Source of the DNA: an uncultured Flavobacteriales bacterium
Lineage (GTDB): Bacteria; Bacteroidota; Bacteroidia; Flavobacteriales_G; NORP312
Length of the DNA stretch: 59,649 nucleotides
Assembly (NCBI GenBank): GCA_905480125.1
Contig: CAJQPE010000032.1
Span: 1 to 59,649 of the forward strand
Direction: 5' to 3'
A program made the position numbers and the translations under genes. The notes below the pieces were generated by a model. It saw only the letters and a list, made by a program, of their open reading frames with translations. It did no database searches and was not told where the DNA came from. Positions 11,354 to 20,696 of the stretch are shown piece after piece. How positions within the stretch are numbered: position 1 is the first letter of the stretch; every line of letters begins with the position of its first letter.

Positions 11354-13153
11354 TTAATAATCAAGATCTAAGTCGAAGCGCTCTTTTAATTTAAGAATAT
11401 TTGGATTTTTTTCTGCCATTCTCTTGAATTTATCTACACTAGTATAGGCCACATCTTTTAACTCTTGCTTAACTATTAATGGCCTAATGCTGATAGAATA
11501 GTTATTCAGTTTTTTTCTCAAGAAGCTTAACATTTCAGGTGTTTCTCGATTTACATCTTCAAATTGAACTTTGTTTTCTACTTTAAGTTCAATCACAAAA
11601 TTGTCCAGAAGCAAAGGATTATGCCTCATATAAGTTGTATACAGACTTTCTTTTTTATCTGTTCTTACTTTTTTTGAATATTCTTTCCACAATGGAAGAA
11701 GTTGTTCAATTGTGAATTCTGTTGCAGGCTTTGATGATAAATCCTCCTCTACTTGAGTTTTTTCTTGTTTTTCTCCATTTTGCAGGTCTGCTTTTATGGA
11801 GATACCGCTGCCGCCTAAAAATCCTTTACCAAGCATAGGCTTTTTCTGCGCCTCTTTTGGTTTTTTCTGAGAAGGTGGAGGTGTTTGGTATTTTGGAGGT
11901 TCAGGTTCTGCAATTTTTGGTTTCCTAATAACAGGGTTTTGAACCTCTTTAGTTGCCTCTTCTTGTGTTAATTTCGGCGTTGAATCTCGAATGGACCTAC
12001 CTCCTGAGAAATCCAAGGTTATGTCAATTTCAGTTACGTCAGAAGTTTTTTTTTCCAAGGAAGATTTAATTGAGCAAAGTTGCATGAGGGCAAGTTCTAC
12101 AGCTAGTCGTTGATTTTTACTTGTTTTATAACTGATGTCACATTTGTTACAAACATTAAGTGCCATTAGTATAACTTGCATGTCACATTTAGCACTTTGT
12201 TCTTGGTATCGTGCTTTAATTTTTTCACCTACTTCGAGCAACTCCAGGGTAGTTATATCTTGACAAACTAACAAGTTTCTCAAATGCTCAGCTAATCCAA
12301 CAATAAAGTTGTGTCCATTAAAGCCTCTGTCTAGAATGTTGTTAAAGATCAATAAAGCTTCAGGAATACTAGATTTCAAGATTGCTTCTGTTATTTTGAA
12401 ATAAAAATCGTAATCAAGAATGTTTAAGTTTTCGATTACGGCATCATAGGTAACCTTATTTCTTGAGAAACTTACAATTTTATCAAAAATTGAAAGCGCA
12501 TCGCGAAGAGCTCCATCTGCTTTTTGAGCAATAATATGCAAACCATCGTGGTCAGTTTCAATTTTTTCTTTAATTGCAATCGATCCCAGGTGACTAGCAA
12601 TGTCTTCAATTTGAATTCTCTTGAAATCAAAAATTTGGCAACGGGACAAAATTGTTGGAATAATTTTGTGCTTTTCCGTGGTAGCTAGAATAAAGATTGC
12701 ATGCGCTGGTGGCTCTTCTAGAGTTTTTAAAAAAGCATTGAATGCCGATGCAGACAGCATATGAACCTCATCAATAATATAAACTTTATGTGTTCCTAAT
12801 TGTGGCGCAAATCGAACTTGATCGATAAGATTTCTTATGTCGTTAACAGAATTATTGGATGCCGCATCTAGCTCCAAAATGTTTAACGACTTACCGTCAT
12901 TAAAAGACTTACATGAATCACATTTGTTACAAGGTTCTATCTTTTGACTTAGTTTTTCGCAATTAATAACTTTTGCTAATATTCTAGCACAAGTTGTTTT
13001 ACCAACTCCACGAGGCCCACAAAATAAAAATGCTTGTGCCATGTGGTTGGTTTTCATGGCGTTTTTAAGCGTGTCTGTAATTGCACTTTGCCCAACAACG
13101 TTGTCGAAGGTCATTGGGCGATATTTACGCGCGGATACTACAAACTGGTCCAT
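11354..13153 (-). CDS. dnaX: DNA polymerase III subunit gamma/tau
   Basis: 599 residues from an ATG at 13153 (MDQFVVSARKYRPMTFDNVVGQ). The longer open frame is rejected because a good promoter overlaps it. Walker A GPRGVGKTT is at 46-54, a zinc module has Cys in EPCNKCDSCKSF, Walker B is DEVH, and the SRC motif is LSRCQIFDF. This is the clamp-loader AAA+ ATPase that loads the sliding clamp and organises the replisome; the C-terminal region (after ~370) is the tau-type extension. A run of nine A in the coding strand at codons 367-370 lies at the end of the clamp-loader part, with stops close by in both shifted frames, so a shorter gamma-like product is possible. Confidence 0.95.
   Translation of the reverse strand: MDQFVVSARKYRPMTFDNVVGQSAITDTLKNAMKTNHMAQAFLFCGPRGVGKTTCARILAKVINCEKLSQKIEPCNKCDSCKSFNDGKSLNILELDAASNNSVNDIRNLIDQVRFAPQLGTHKVYIIDEVHMLSASAFNAFLKTLEEPPAHAIFILATTEKHKIIPTILSRCQIFDFKRIQIEDIASHLGSIAIKEKIETDHDGLHIIAQKADGALRDALSIFDKIVSFSRNKVTYDAVIENLNILDYDFYFKITEAILKSSIPEALLIFNNILDRGFNGHNFIVGLAEHLRNLLVCQDITTLELLEVGEKIKARYQEQSAKCDMQVILMALNVCNKCDISYKTSKNQRLAVELALMQLCSIKSSLEKKTSDVTEIDITLDFSGGRSIRDSTPKLTQEEATKEVQNPVIRKPKIAEPEPPKYQTPPPSQKKPKEAQKKPMLGKGFLGGSGISIKADLQNGEKQEKTQVEEDLSSKPATEFTIEQLLPLWKEYSKKVRTDKKESLYTTYMRHNPLLLDNFVIELKVENKVQFEDVNRETPEMLSFLRKKLNNYSISIRPLIVKQELKDVAYTSVDKFKRMAEKNPNILKLKERFDLDLDY
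12046..12054 (-). other. A9 slippery run within dnaX (possible gamma-forming site)
   Basis: The coding strand reads G-A9-C here (GAA AAA AAA ACT, codons 367-370). Loss of one A gives Leu-Leu-Thr then TAA. Gain of one A gives Asn-Phe then TGA. Either slip would end the protein near residue 371-373, just after the clamp-loader domains. Thermus makes gamma by transcriptional slippage on a run of A in dnaX, and E. coli by ribosomal frameshifting. Whether this run slips is inference. Confidence 0.5.
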
Positions 13154-13174
13154 TGTACTTGCTTCAAAGTCTAG

Positions 13175-13204
13175 CAAATATAATTGATTTACGCAAGCAT
13201 ACAA
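13175..13204 (-). promoter_or_regulatory. Promoter of dnaX
   Basis: TTG (13204-13202), a 19 bp spacer and TATATTTG (13182-13175), a full match to TAnnTTTG at ideal spacing. Transcription would start near 13168, 15 bp before the ATG at 13153, which supports that start codon. Confidence 0.7.
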
Positions 13205-13479
13205 GTGCGAATTGGCAGTTATGGATAAAAATATTAACCTATTTTAGGCTCACCTTTTTATAATAATCTAATCCACTATCGAAGTGGACCTGAAACTTAT
13301 AAATCCACTGACTAAATTTGCTAATGTCAAGTGTTTTTTAACAAGGGGTGAAAGCAAGGATTTTTTAACGTCTCTGTCTAAAAGGTTATGAGGCCAAACG
13401 AACAATAAAATAGAAACAAGTGCTTGAATTTTGAATGGGTATAAACGCTATTTATATCATTCAATAACAATTTTACGGA
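13205..13479. other. Non-coding stretch upstream of dnaX
   Basis: Together with the relic that follows, this forms the only gap above 300 bp without an intact gene. I see no open frame with family signals. It holds one small dyad (TCCAC 13272-13276, GTGGA 13284-13288). Its edge next to the relic continues the sorting-domain reading frame past an in-frame TAG, encoding SVKLLLND, which resembles the last strand of a T9SS domain. Confidence 0.5.
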
Positions 13480-13668
13480 CTATTGTTCTGATTCTGTGCT
13501 TATATGCACAAAATATATTCCCGGATTAAGATTTGTGTTAACTTCAAAGAGATCAGCATTTTTAACAGTTCTATTGTACACATGTTGCCCTATTGTGTTT
13601 ATTATAATTATGTGATTAATTAAATTAATAGATTTTTCTGATTTTATAATAAATAAGCTGCTATTATT
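13480..13668 (-). pseudogene. Relic of a T9SS type A C-terminal sorting domain
   Basis: Minus-strand frame open for 62 codons with no start codon. It reads SSLFIIKSEKSINLINH, then IIIINTIGQHVYNRTVKN and LNPGIYFVHISTESEQ, then TAG. This matches the second half of a type A sorting domain (family pattern ...I.I.N..GQ.VY......LN.GIYFV.I.T). The usual YPNP opening is missing. The final strand SVKLLLND lies beyond the TAG in the same frame. It abuts the end of the OmpA-type gene in a different frame. A decayed gene end left by rearrangement is the simplest reading. Confidence 0.65.
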
Positions 13669-16327
13669 CTACCTCTACAATTTCCATTTCAACTCTTCTG
13701 TTTTGCTGTCTTCCCTCCTCAGTGGCATTGTCGGCTATGGGTTTGGACTCTCCATAATACTTAATAATGATTCTCTGATCTTCAATGCCAAATTTCACGA
13801 GGTTACGTTTAACAGCTTCGGCTCTTCTTTGAGAAAGCGAGAGGTTGGAAATTTCACTTCCAGCATCATCAGTATGACCCTCTAAAACAAGATTCCATTC
13901 AATATTAGTTTTAAGCAATTCAGCGAGCTCATCCAACGCTTTAAGTGATTGATTTCTGATGATAGCACTCCCAAGGTTGTATTCTAGGTTGTTAAATGCT
14001 TTTTTAACTACTTCTTTTTCTTCTGTACTGAGCAAAACCAGTGTGCCTTCATCACTATATTCTACCATAGCCAAACCATATTCGTCATTTGGTAAAAAGT
14101 TGTAATCGAACTCGATTCTTTCATCTTGTTTTATTGTCATCATATAATCTCCATCACTATTTTTAATAAGTATTTGCATTTCATCAAGCATTACATCTTG
14201 ACCATTTATCTTAAAAGTGTAACTTTTGTCTGTTGGCAAGTTTTCAAATACAAACGTCCCTTTCTTATCAATTCCTGCAGTGCGGAAAATATTCCCTTCA
14301 TTATCGACAATAAATAATTCTAAACTAGATTTTTGGGCCGGCAAATAATCGTATTTATGTGTATTATTTTCTTCTTGTTTTGCGGTAATGATTTCGTCTT
14401 TGTTATTGTTTCTCAATACAATTAACAGTTCATCCGTCAAGAAAATATCTTCTCCGTCCATCAAGAATACATAAGGCTCGTCTGGAGGTAAGTTATCAAA
14501 TACAAAGAAGCCTTCATCATTCATTTCAGTTGTCATAATAATTAAACCAGCAGCATTAATAGCTGATAATTTTGTAATTGGACAACCAAAGTTGATTTTT
14601 GTACCAGGTTTTTCAGGACATTCATCTCTACTGTCTACAATTCCATCTCCATCGGAATCAGGACAACCATCGTTTTCTTTTGTGCCAGGTAATTCAGGAC
14701 ATTCATCATCGAAATCTGAAATTCCATCTCCATCAGAATCGGGACAGCCATTGAATGCTGCAACTCCAGGCACATCAACACAATCATCATCTAAATCGCC
14801 AATACCATCTCCATCTGTGTCAGGGCAACCTTGAAATTGTGCAACACCGTATACAGTCGGACACATATCTTCAGAATCTACGATTCCATCTACATCACTA
14901 TCCGGACACCCTTCGAATGCTTCAACTCCTGGTATTTCTGGACATTTGTCTTTTTTATCTTTGATACCATCCCCATCAGAATCTCCATTATTGCCGAACG
15001 TAAGATTAATACCAGATCTTAGCGTCACATATTTAGAGTTTTGCGGTTGGAACATTCCTAAAACATTATCAGAAATTATATAATACTGAATCGGACCAAG
15101 ATTAACTCTAGCTCCGAGGCCAATATTGTTCCAACTTCTATTATACACGGTATAACTTAAAGCCAATGTGCACCATTCACCAAATTCTTTATCGAAGTAT
15201 ACAGACATTCCAGGGAATATATTTTCATCAAAAACGTGCATGTATCCATGCGCACCCAACTGCATATCGTAAGATAAATCGTACGTAACACCTAGATGGT
15301 ACTGACTAGATAAATAGGTCGAATACGCTTGAAAAGTAGTATCAACTCCAAAAACTTTAGAAAGTGTATCCTTAATGTTGTCGAACCCATCATAAACTGT
15401 AGTGTTTGCGTCATCTTTTATAAAGTCATTTAAGGCGATTCCATTATATGCATATTCATTTCCAGGAACTGTACTTTTTACATTAGCAACATTGTCTTGC
15501 CATTTTACAAAACCAAGGTCGATAATACTTCCGTTAACGTGCCATTTTTCATGGAAGTTATATTCAAATCCCAAATCGATTGCCGCCCCGTGATTTTTGG
15601 TAAGTTTAGGAAACCCATTAGAATAGGCAGGGAGACCATTGTTAACTCCAGATGAGTTTAATTCAATGTCGCCACTAGTCGTTAGCGTATAAATATCATC
15701 TGGATTAGTATGAAGTAAAATATCGAATTTTCCTGTTTCAAAATTTGAAATACCATTAACGTATTTTAGTTTTACTCCCCATTCGAAATGATCATCCTCT
15801 GAGGACCAAGCGTATCCGACACCAAATTCTCTGTAATGACTTGCATCTAATCCAAAATTAAAGTTTAATGTTTCTCCAATGCTTGGGTAATTACCATTAA
15901 TTCCAAACTCAAAAAAGTCTTTTGGATAAGTAAATCTCGCAAGTACTTTCTCACTTATACTCAAATTAAAATAATGATGGTCATCAATTCTTTTTCCAAA
16001 TGTGAAATAATCAACGGCAAACGAGGCACTCAAATAGTTTTTATCGGCCATTTTGGTTAATACGTAATCTAAGTCGAGATATAGTGAATCATCTGTGTCG
16101 GTGCGAATAAGGTCTGTATACTTAAAGCCAGTATTCCCAAAACTGAAGTACGTTGACGAAAGCACTGGTAAGCCGATATGCATATCAGAGTGAGGCGTAA
16201 GGGCAGGATTTGATTGAGACCGTTGCTGAATGTAAGGCATTGTATACATGGTGAAATTTTGCTGAGCAAAGACATCGCTCAAAAAGTAAGCAAATGCAAA
16301 AAACAGGAGTATGTGTTTAGTTTTCAT
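13664..16327 (-). CDS. Outer-membrane protein: DUF5723-like barrel, TSP3 repeats, OmpA domain
   Basis: 887 residues with a signal peptide (FLSDVFAQ). Residues ~22-440 resemble the DUF5723/PorV-like barrel family (QQRSQSNPALTPHSDMHIGLP, many alternating aromatic strands). Residues ~445-585 hold five calcium-binding thrombospondin type 3 repeats (DSDGDGI.D..D.CP..PG). Two similar ~80-residue repeats follow (FVFDNLPPDEPYVF and FVFENLPTDKSYTF), and then a C-terminal OmpA peptidoglycan-binding domain (LEGHTDDAGS ... LSQRRAEAVKRNL ... NRRVEMEI). It probably tethers the outer membrane to the cell wall. It starts 8 bp after the upstream lipoprotein gene, so the two form an operon. Confidence 0.88.
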   Translation of the reverse strand: MKTKHILLFFAFAYFLSDVFAQQNFTMYTMPYIQQRSQSNPALTPHSDMHIGLPVLSSTYFSFGNTGFKYTDLIRTDTDDSLYLDLDYVLTKMADKNYLSASFAVDYFTFGKRIDDHHYFNLSISEKVLARFTYPKDFFEFGINGNYPSIGETLNFNFGLDASHYREFGVGYAWSSEDDHFEWGVKLKYVNGISNFETGKFDILLHTNPDDIYTLTTSGDIELNSSGVNNGLPAYSNGFPKLTKNHGAAIDLGFEYNFHEKWHVNGSIIDLGFVKWQDNVANVKSTVPGNEYAYNGIALNDFIKDDANTTVYDGFDNIKDTLSKVFGVDTTFQAYSTYLSSQYHLGVTYDLSYDMQLGAHGYMHVFDENIFPGMSVYFDKEFGEWCTLALSYTVYNRSWNNIGLGARVNLGPIQYYIISDNVLGMFQPQNSKYVTLRSGINLTFGNNGDSDGDGIKDKKDKCPEIPGVEAFEGCPDSDVDGIVDSEDMCPTVYGVAQFQGCPDTDGDGIGDLDDDCVDVPGVAAFNGCPDSDGDGISDFDDECPELPGTKENDGCPDSDGDGIVDSRDECPEKPGTKINFGCPITKLSAINAAGLIIMTTEMNDEGFFVFDNLPPDEPYVFLMDGEDIFLTDELLIVLRNNNKDEIITAKQEENNTHKYDYLPAQKSSLELFIVDNEGNIFRTAGIDKKGTFVFENLPTDKSYTFKINGQDVMLDEMQILIKNSDGDYMMTIKQDERIEFDYNFLPNDEYGLAMVEYSDEGTLVLLSTEEKEVVKKAFNNLEYNLGSAIIRNQSLKALDELAELLKTNIEWNLVLEGHTDDAGSEISNLSLSQRRAEAVKRNLVKFGIEDQRIIIKYYGESKPIADNATEEGRQQNRRVEMEIVEVE
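14582..14994 (-). repeat. DNA encoding five thrombospondin type 3 repeats
   Basis: A tandem coding repeat within the OmpA-family gene. Each unit of about 75-80 bp encodes CPDSDGDGI(x)D(x)(x)D(x)CP(x)(x)PG, with an aspartate-rich calcium-binding loop. The units have diverged at nucleotide level. The complementary strand is open by chance and is not a gene. Confidence 0.8.
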
Positions 16328-16335
16328 AATTGCTA

Positions 16336-17925
16336 TTAAAATTCAGTTAATACTTCAGCGATAGCGCCAATTTTAAATTCGAGTTCGTAGTCATTATAAA
16401 ATTTGACATTGGTCGTGCCGTTGTTTGATGTTGAAGCTACTGCTTTAATTATCATCTTACTTGCATTGGCAAAATTTCTGGTTTGAGTTTCATTCATGAC
16501 GATATCTGTTTGAGTTTCAACTTTCGCTGTAACTCGACCGTTGCCATCTATTGAACCAGATTCAGCAACAAGGATATTACTATCGGCATAGGCACTGTCT
16601 GTTAGGTTATACACTTTGTTAACATTATCCCATTCTAGAGAATAAAAAGTGATATCGAATTCTAATGGAAATCCGTTTCGAATTCTTGTTGAAAGTGTTA
16701 AGTTTACAACGGCGTCCATTCCTAAATCCAAACCAACTGTATCAATCATCGTAAAGTTTTTAATAGTTCCATGCATTGGCAATTCAATTTCTGCATCGAA
16801 TTTTATGCTACTAGTATCTAAAACAAATAGTTGACTTGCTGCAGAAGGGGTAGAAGCTCCAATGTCATAAACAAAGAATTTTGGTTGATCATTAATCATA
16901 TCAACAATGTCATTGCCGTTAATTATAAGCGAATCATCGATAGTTTGACCCATCTGACTATATGTTGGTCCAGAAATAGTCCAAGGAGCTGGCAAGGAGC
17001 CAGAAACAGATAAATCATATGTTACACCGCTAATGGTATTAATTCCTTCCATTCTGTTGAACGAAGCCTCAATCGTTGTACCAAAAGAGTTTTCCGTATA
17101 CAATCTAACTTCAGGATTGAATATTGTAAAATCACCAATACCCGAAGCAGAATTGAATAAAGTAATAGCTACAGTGTCCTCTTGCGGTGCGATGTTGCTA
17201 ATATCAACCACTCCAAAAAGTTTACTGAATTGCAGATTAGAAATTGTTAAATCAATATCTAATTGATCAGAAGCATTTATAGTTCCCCCATTTCCCGTTA
17301 AAGTTAGGTCAAAAACTACTTGAAATTCATTCGTAGTAGTTCCACCGTTAGTAAGGTCAAACTTGTAGTTGCTTAAACTAAAAGTAGAGTTGTCGATTGA
17401 ATTAGCAGCAATGTTAATAGTTTGACTAAAAGGAATTCCACCAATCGTTGCCCCAGGTATAGTAATCACAATATCTAATGTCGCATCGAATCCAGAATTA
17501 GCTGTAATATCAAGACTTCCACCCTTAAGCATTATTGAATCTAGTTGATTTGGCGCTACTGCGAACGTCAACGTTTGAGTTTCAGCATAGTTTAGGGTGT
17601 TTCCATTTGGCAATGGAACCGGTCCTAATCCTGGGCTTATTGTTTGAATATAACTCTGGTCTGAAATTATTATTAAATCTTCGGCAGTGGAAGAAAATAA
17701 AGAGCTTCTGTAAATAAGACTAATAAAACCATCGCCATCAACGTTAATTAAATCTGATTCGTTTTGCTTCAATATTTGATCAAGCGTAAGGGAAGTGAAA
17801 ACCAAAGGTGCAGCAACTGTAGGATTGTAATCTGTTTTCTTAATTTTATTGAGATTAAAGCTATCTTTAACGCACCCTGCCATAAATAAAATTAGGGCTC
17901 CAGCCGCAATATTTTTGTACTTCAT
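16336..17925 (-). CDS. Lipoprotein of unknown function, beta-rich
   Basis: 529 residues with a lipoprotein signal (ALILFMAGC|VKDS). The mature protein is almost entirely beta-strand with Asn/Thr/Ser-rich turns (for example LDITANSGFDATLDIVI and TISNLQFSKLFGVVDIS), as in stacked Ig-like or beta-sandwich domains. I recognise no named family. It precedes the DUF5723/OmpA gene by 8 bp, so the two products probably work together at the outer membrane. An assembly or surface-structure role is inference only. Confidence 0.75.
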   Translation of the reverse strand: MKYKNIAAGALILFMAGCVKDSFNLNKIKKTDYNPTVAAPLVFTSLTLDQILKQNESDLINVDGDGFISLIYRSSLFSSTAEDLIIISDQSYIQTISPGLGPVPLPNGNTLNYAETQTLTFAVAPNQLDSIMLKGGSLDITANSGFDATLDIVITIPGATIGGIPFSQTINIAANSIDNSTFSLSNYKFDLTNGGTTTNEFQVVFDLTLTGNGGTINASDQLDIDLTISNLQFSKLFGVVDISNIAPQEDTVAITLFNSASGIGDFTIFNPEVRLYTENSFGTTIEASFNRMEGINTISGVTYDLSVSGSLPAPWTISGPTYSQMGQTIDDSLIINGNDIVDMINDQPKFFVYDIGASTPSAASQLFVLDTSSIKFDAEIELPMHGTIKNFTMIDTVGLDLGMDAVVNLTLSTRIRNGFPLEFDITFYSLEWDNVNKVYNLTDSAYADSNILVAESGSIDGNGRVTAKVETQTDIVMNETQTRNFANASKMIIKAVASTSNNGTTNVKFYNDYELEFKIGAIAEVLTEF

Positions 17926-17978
17926 AATATAAGAATTTACGTAAAAGTATAAAATTACATTTCTATACCATTATTACC

Positions 17979-17995
17979 AGTTGAATTAATCAACT
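17979..17995 (-). terminator. Small dyad between metH and the lipoprotein gene
   Basis: AGTTGA (17979-17984) and TCAACT (17990-17995) pair around a 5-base loop, 23 bp beyond the metH stop. The stem is short and lacks a T-run, so it is at best a weak terminator. Confidence 0.25.
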
Positions 17996-18017
17996 ATTAC
18001 TTGATCAACGAGACGAT

Positions 18018-20696
18018 TTACCTGTAGATAAGGTTGGGTGAGAGCCATTTTTCAGCTTTATCGAAACTCATTTTTTTACGCTGGGCATAATCCTTTATTT
18101 GATCTTTTTGGATTTTTCCTAAACCAAAATATTTAGATTGAGGATGGCCAAAGTAGAAACCGCTAACGGCTGCTGCAGGTTTCATCGCTAAGCTTTCTGT
18201 TAACTTAATATTCGTATTTTTTTCAGCATCAAGTAGTTTAAAAAGCGTCCACTTTTCTGTGTGATCTGGGCAAGCTGGATATCCCGGTGCCGGTCTTATT
18301 CCTTTATAAGATTCTTTTATTAAATCTTCCTTAGATAGCTTTTCGTTTGCTTCATATCCCCAGAGCTCTTTTCTTACCTTCTCATGCATCAATTCTGCAA
18401 AAGCTTCGGCTAATCTATCTGCTAAAGCTTTAAGCATAATAGAGTTATAATCGTCATGGTCAGCTTCGAAACGGGCTACATGCTCGTCAATTCCAATGCC
18501 TGTTGTTACTGCAAAACCTCCAAAGTAATCAGCAATTCCAGTTTTTTTAGGGGCTATAAAATCGGATAACGCCATATTATATCCTCCCTTTGCTTTTTTA
18601 GTTTGTTGGCGAAGCATATGAACTACATCTAACACTTCTTTTCGAGAATCATCGGTATAGATTTCTATATCATCGCCCGAGGTATTCGCAGGCCAAATCC
18701 CAATTACTCCATGAGCTGTGAGCCAATTTTCTTCGACTATAGTTTGTAACAATTTTTTTGCGTCTGCAAATAACCGAGTGGCTTCTTCGCCAACTATTTC
18801 ATCTTTTAGGATATTTGGATAACGGCCGGCTAGTTCCCATGTTTGAAAAAAAGGCATCCAATCGATATAGGCCTCAATCTCTTTCAAAGAATATGAGTTG
18901 AAAGCTTTAACCCCGGTGAAATTTGGCTTGGTTATGTCACCTTGTTTAAAATCTATTGGAAAATGATTTGACCTTGCATCCTCAATAGTAACGAGCTCTT
19001 TAGACAACTGCTTTTTAGTATGAACCTCTCTAAGATTAGCATACTCAGCTTTAATATCTGCAACATATTTTTCTTTTTTTGAACCTAATAAACTCTCCAC
19101 TACAGTAACGGCTCTTGATGCGTCAAGAACATGAACGGTTTGTGCTTTTTCATAATATTTTTCAATTTTCACAGCAGTGTGCACTCTAGAAGTGGTAGCT
19201 CCTCCAATCATCAATGGGATGTTAAATCCAGCAATATTCATCTCCCGCGCAACATGTTCCATTTCATCTAGTGAGGGTGTAATTAATCCGCTCAGTCCAA
19301 TAATATCTACGTTCTCTTCTTTGGCAACTTCAAGTATTCGTTCGGCGGGAACCATTACACCAATATCTATAACTTCGTAGTTATTGCACCCTAGCACAAC
19401 AGCGACAATGTTTTTGCCAATATCATGAACATCACCTTTAACGGTGGCCATTAAAACTTTCCCAGCCGACTCAACTTTTCCATCTTTCTCAGCTTCTATA
19501 AAAGGCTGTAAATGTGCAACGGCTTTTTTCATTACCCTGGCACTTTTTACTACTTGAGGTAAGAACATTTTCCCGGCTCCAAACAAATCGCCAACAACGT
19601 TCATTCCTGCCATTAAAGGCCCTTCAATTACTTCAATTGGGCGGTCGTGGTTAAGCCTAGCTTCTTCAGTATCTTCTACAATGAAGTCTACAAGCCCTTT
19701 AACTAAAGCATGTTCTAATCGTTTTTCAACCGATTCTTTTCTCCAATCTTCATCAACTACTTCTACTTTTTTATCTCCTTTAACTGTTTCTGCAAATTCT
19801 AACAAACGTTCTGTAGAATCTTCTCTTCTGTTTAAAAGAACATCTTCAACACGTTCGAGCAAATCTTTTGGAATACTATCATATACTTCAAGCATAGCTG
19901 GATTCACTATTCCCATGGTCATCCCGTTCCCAATTGCGTGATAAAGAAAAGCCGAATGCATTGCCTCGCGAACCGTGTTATTACCCCTGAAAGAGAAAGA
20001 AACGTTGCTAACGCCACCGCTTATTTTAGCTCCTGGTAGATTTTCTTTAATCCATTTGGTAGCATTAAAGAAATCGAGCGCATTGTTGTTGTGCTCATCT
20101 ATTCCGGTGGCTACAGGGAATATATTTGGGTCGAAAATAATGTCTTGGGGAGGGAATCCGACTTTGTCAACCAAGACATCATAAGAACGTTTACAAATTT
20201 CGATTCTTCGTTCGTAACTATCTGCTTGTCCATCCTCATCGAATGCCATTACAATTGTAGCCGCTCCGTATCGTTTTATTAGTTTAGCTTGACGGATGTA
20301 CTCTTCTTCACCACCTTTAAGGCTTATTGAGTTAACGATACATTTTCCTTGAGCGCATTGCAAACCCGCTTCTATGATTTCCCATTTAGATGAGTCAATC
20401 ATAATCGGAATTCTGCAAATTTCTGGTTCCGAAGCAATTAGATTTAAGAAGCGAACCATAGCTTCTTTCCCATCTAACATTCCTTCGTCCATGTTTACAT
20501 CAAGCACTTGAGCACCACCGCGAACTTGGTTAACAGCAACTGATAATGCTTCTTCGTAGTTGTCTTCTTTTATGAGGCGTAAGAATTTTCTAGAGCCAGT
20601 TACATTGGTTCTCTCGCCAACATTAATAAAATTAGTTAGCTCAGTTACTTCCAATGGTTCTAAACCACTTAGTTTTAGATTAGGAATTTTAGTCAT
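18018..20696 (-). CDS. metH: Methionine synthase (cobalamin-dependent), folate/B12/activation part only
   Basis: 892 residues. It begins directly at the methyltetrahydrofolate (pterin-binding) domain ([16 protein letters not shown]). The cap and B12-binding domains follow, with the histidine ligand His424 in DVHDIGKN, and then the S-adenosylmethionine reactivation domain ([15 protein letters not shown]). The ~330-residue homocysteine/zinc domain of full-length MetH is absent. In many Bacteroidota it is a separate gene, usually next door, but here the upstream neighbour is pheT, whose TAA directly touches this ATG. The enzyme makes methionine from homocysteine and 5-methyl-THF. Activity requires the missing domain from elsewhere in the genome. 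Confidence 0.93.
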   Translation of the reverse strand: MTKIPNLKLSGLEPLEVTELTNFINVGERTNVTGSRKFLRLIKEDNYEEALSVAVNQVRGGAQVLDVNMDEGMLDGKEAMVRFLNLIASEPEICRIPIMIDSSKWEIIEAGLQCAQGKCIVNSISLKGGEEEYIRQAKLIKRYGAATIVMAFDEDGQADSYERRIEICKRSYDVLVDKVGFPPQDIIFDPNIFPVATGIDEHNNNALDFFNATKWIKENLPGAKISGGVSNVSFSFRGNNTVREAMHSAFLYHAIGNGMTMGIVNPAMLEVYDSIPKDLLERVEDVLLNRREDSTERLLEFAETVKGDKKVEVVDEDWRKESVEKRLEHALVKGLVDFIVEDTEEARLNHDRPIEVIEGPLMAGMNVVGDLFGAGKMFLPQVVKSARVMKKAVAHLQPFIEAEKDGKVESAGKVLMATVKGDVHDIGKNIVAVVLGCNNYEVIDIGVMVPAERILEVAKEENVDIIGLSGLITPSLDEMEHVAREMNIAGFNIPLMIGGATTSRVHTAVKIEKYYEKAQTVHVLDASRAVTVVESLLGSKKEKYVADIKAEYANLREVHTKKQLSKELVTIEDARSNHFPIDFKQGDITKPNFTGVKAFNSYSLKEIEAYIDWMPFFQTWELAGRYPNILKDEIVGEEATRLFADAKKLLQTIVEENWLTAHGVIGIWPANTSGDDIEIYTDDSRKEVLDVVHMLRQQTKKAKGGYNMALSDFIAPKKTGIADYFGGFAVTTGIGIDEHVARFEADHDDYNSIMLKALADRLAEAFAELMHEKVRKELWGYEANEKLSKEDLIKESYKGIRPAPGYPACPDHTEKWTLFKLLDAEKNTNIKLTESLAMKPAAAVSGFYFGHPQSKYFGLGKIQKDQIKDYAQRKKMSFDKAEKWLSPNLIYR

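Noticed and set aside
13154-13204. Longer dnaX start at 13204
   Set aside because: It begins with TTG and its extra residues overlap a strong promoter; homologues start near MDQFVVSARKYRP.
13480-13668. Programmed frameshift extending the OmpA gene into a sorting domain
   Set aside because: The relic frame needs a shift at the very end of the OmpA domain, has TAG codons just upstream, and no slippery sequence is visible; a periplasmic wall-bound domain would not need T9SS export.
14592-14964. Plus-strand open frames opposite the OmpA-family gene
   Set aside because: They are the complement of the TSP3 repeat codons; Pro/Ser-rich periodic translation with no start signals or homology.
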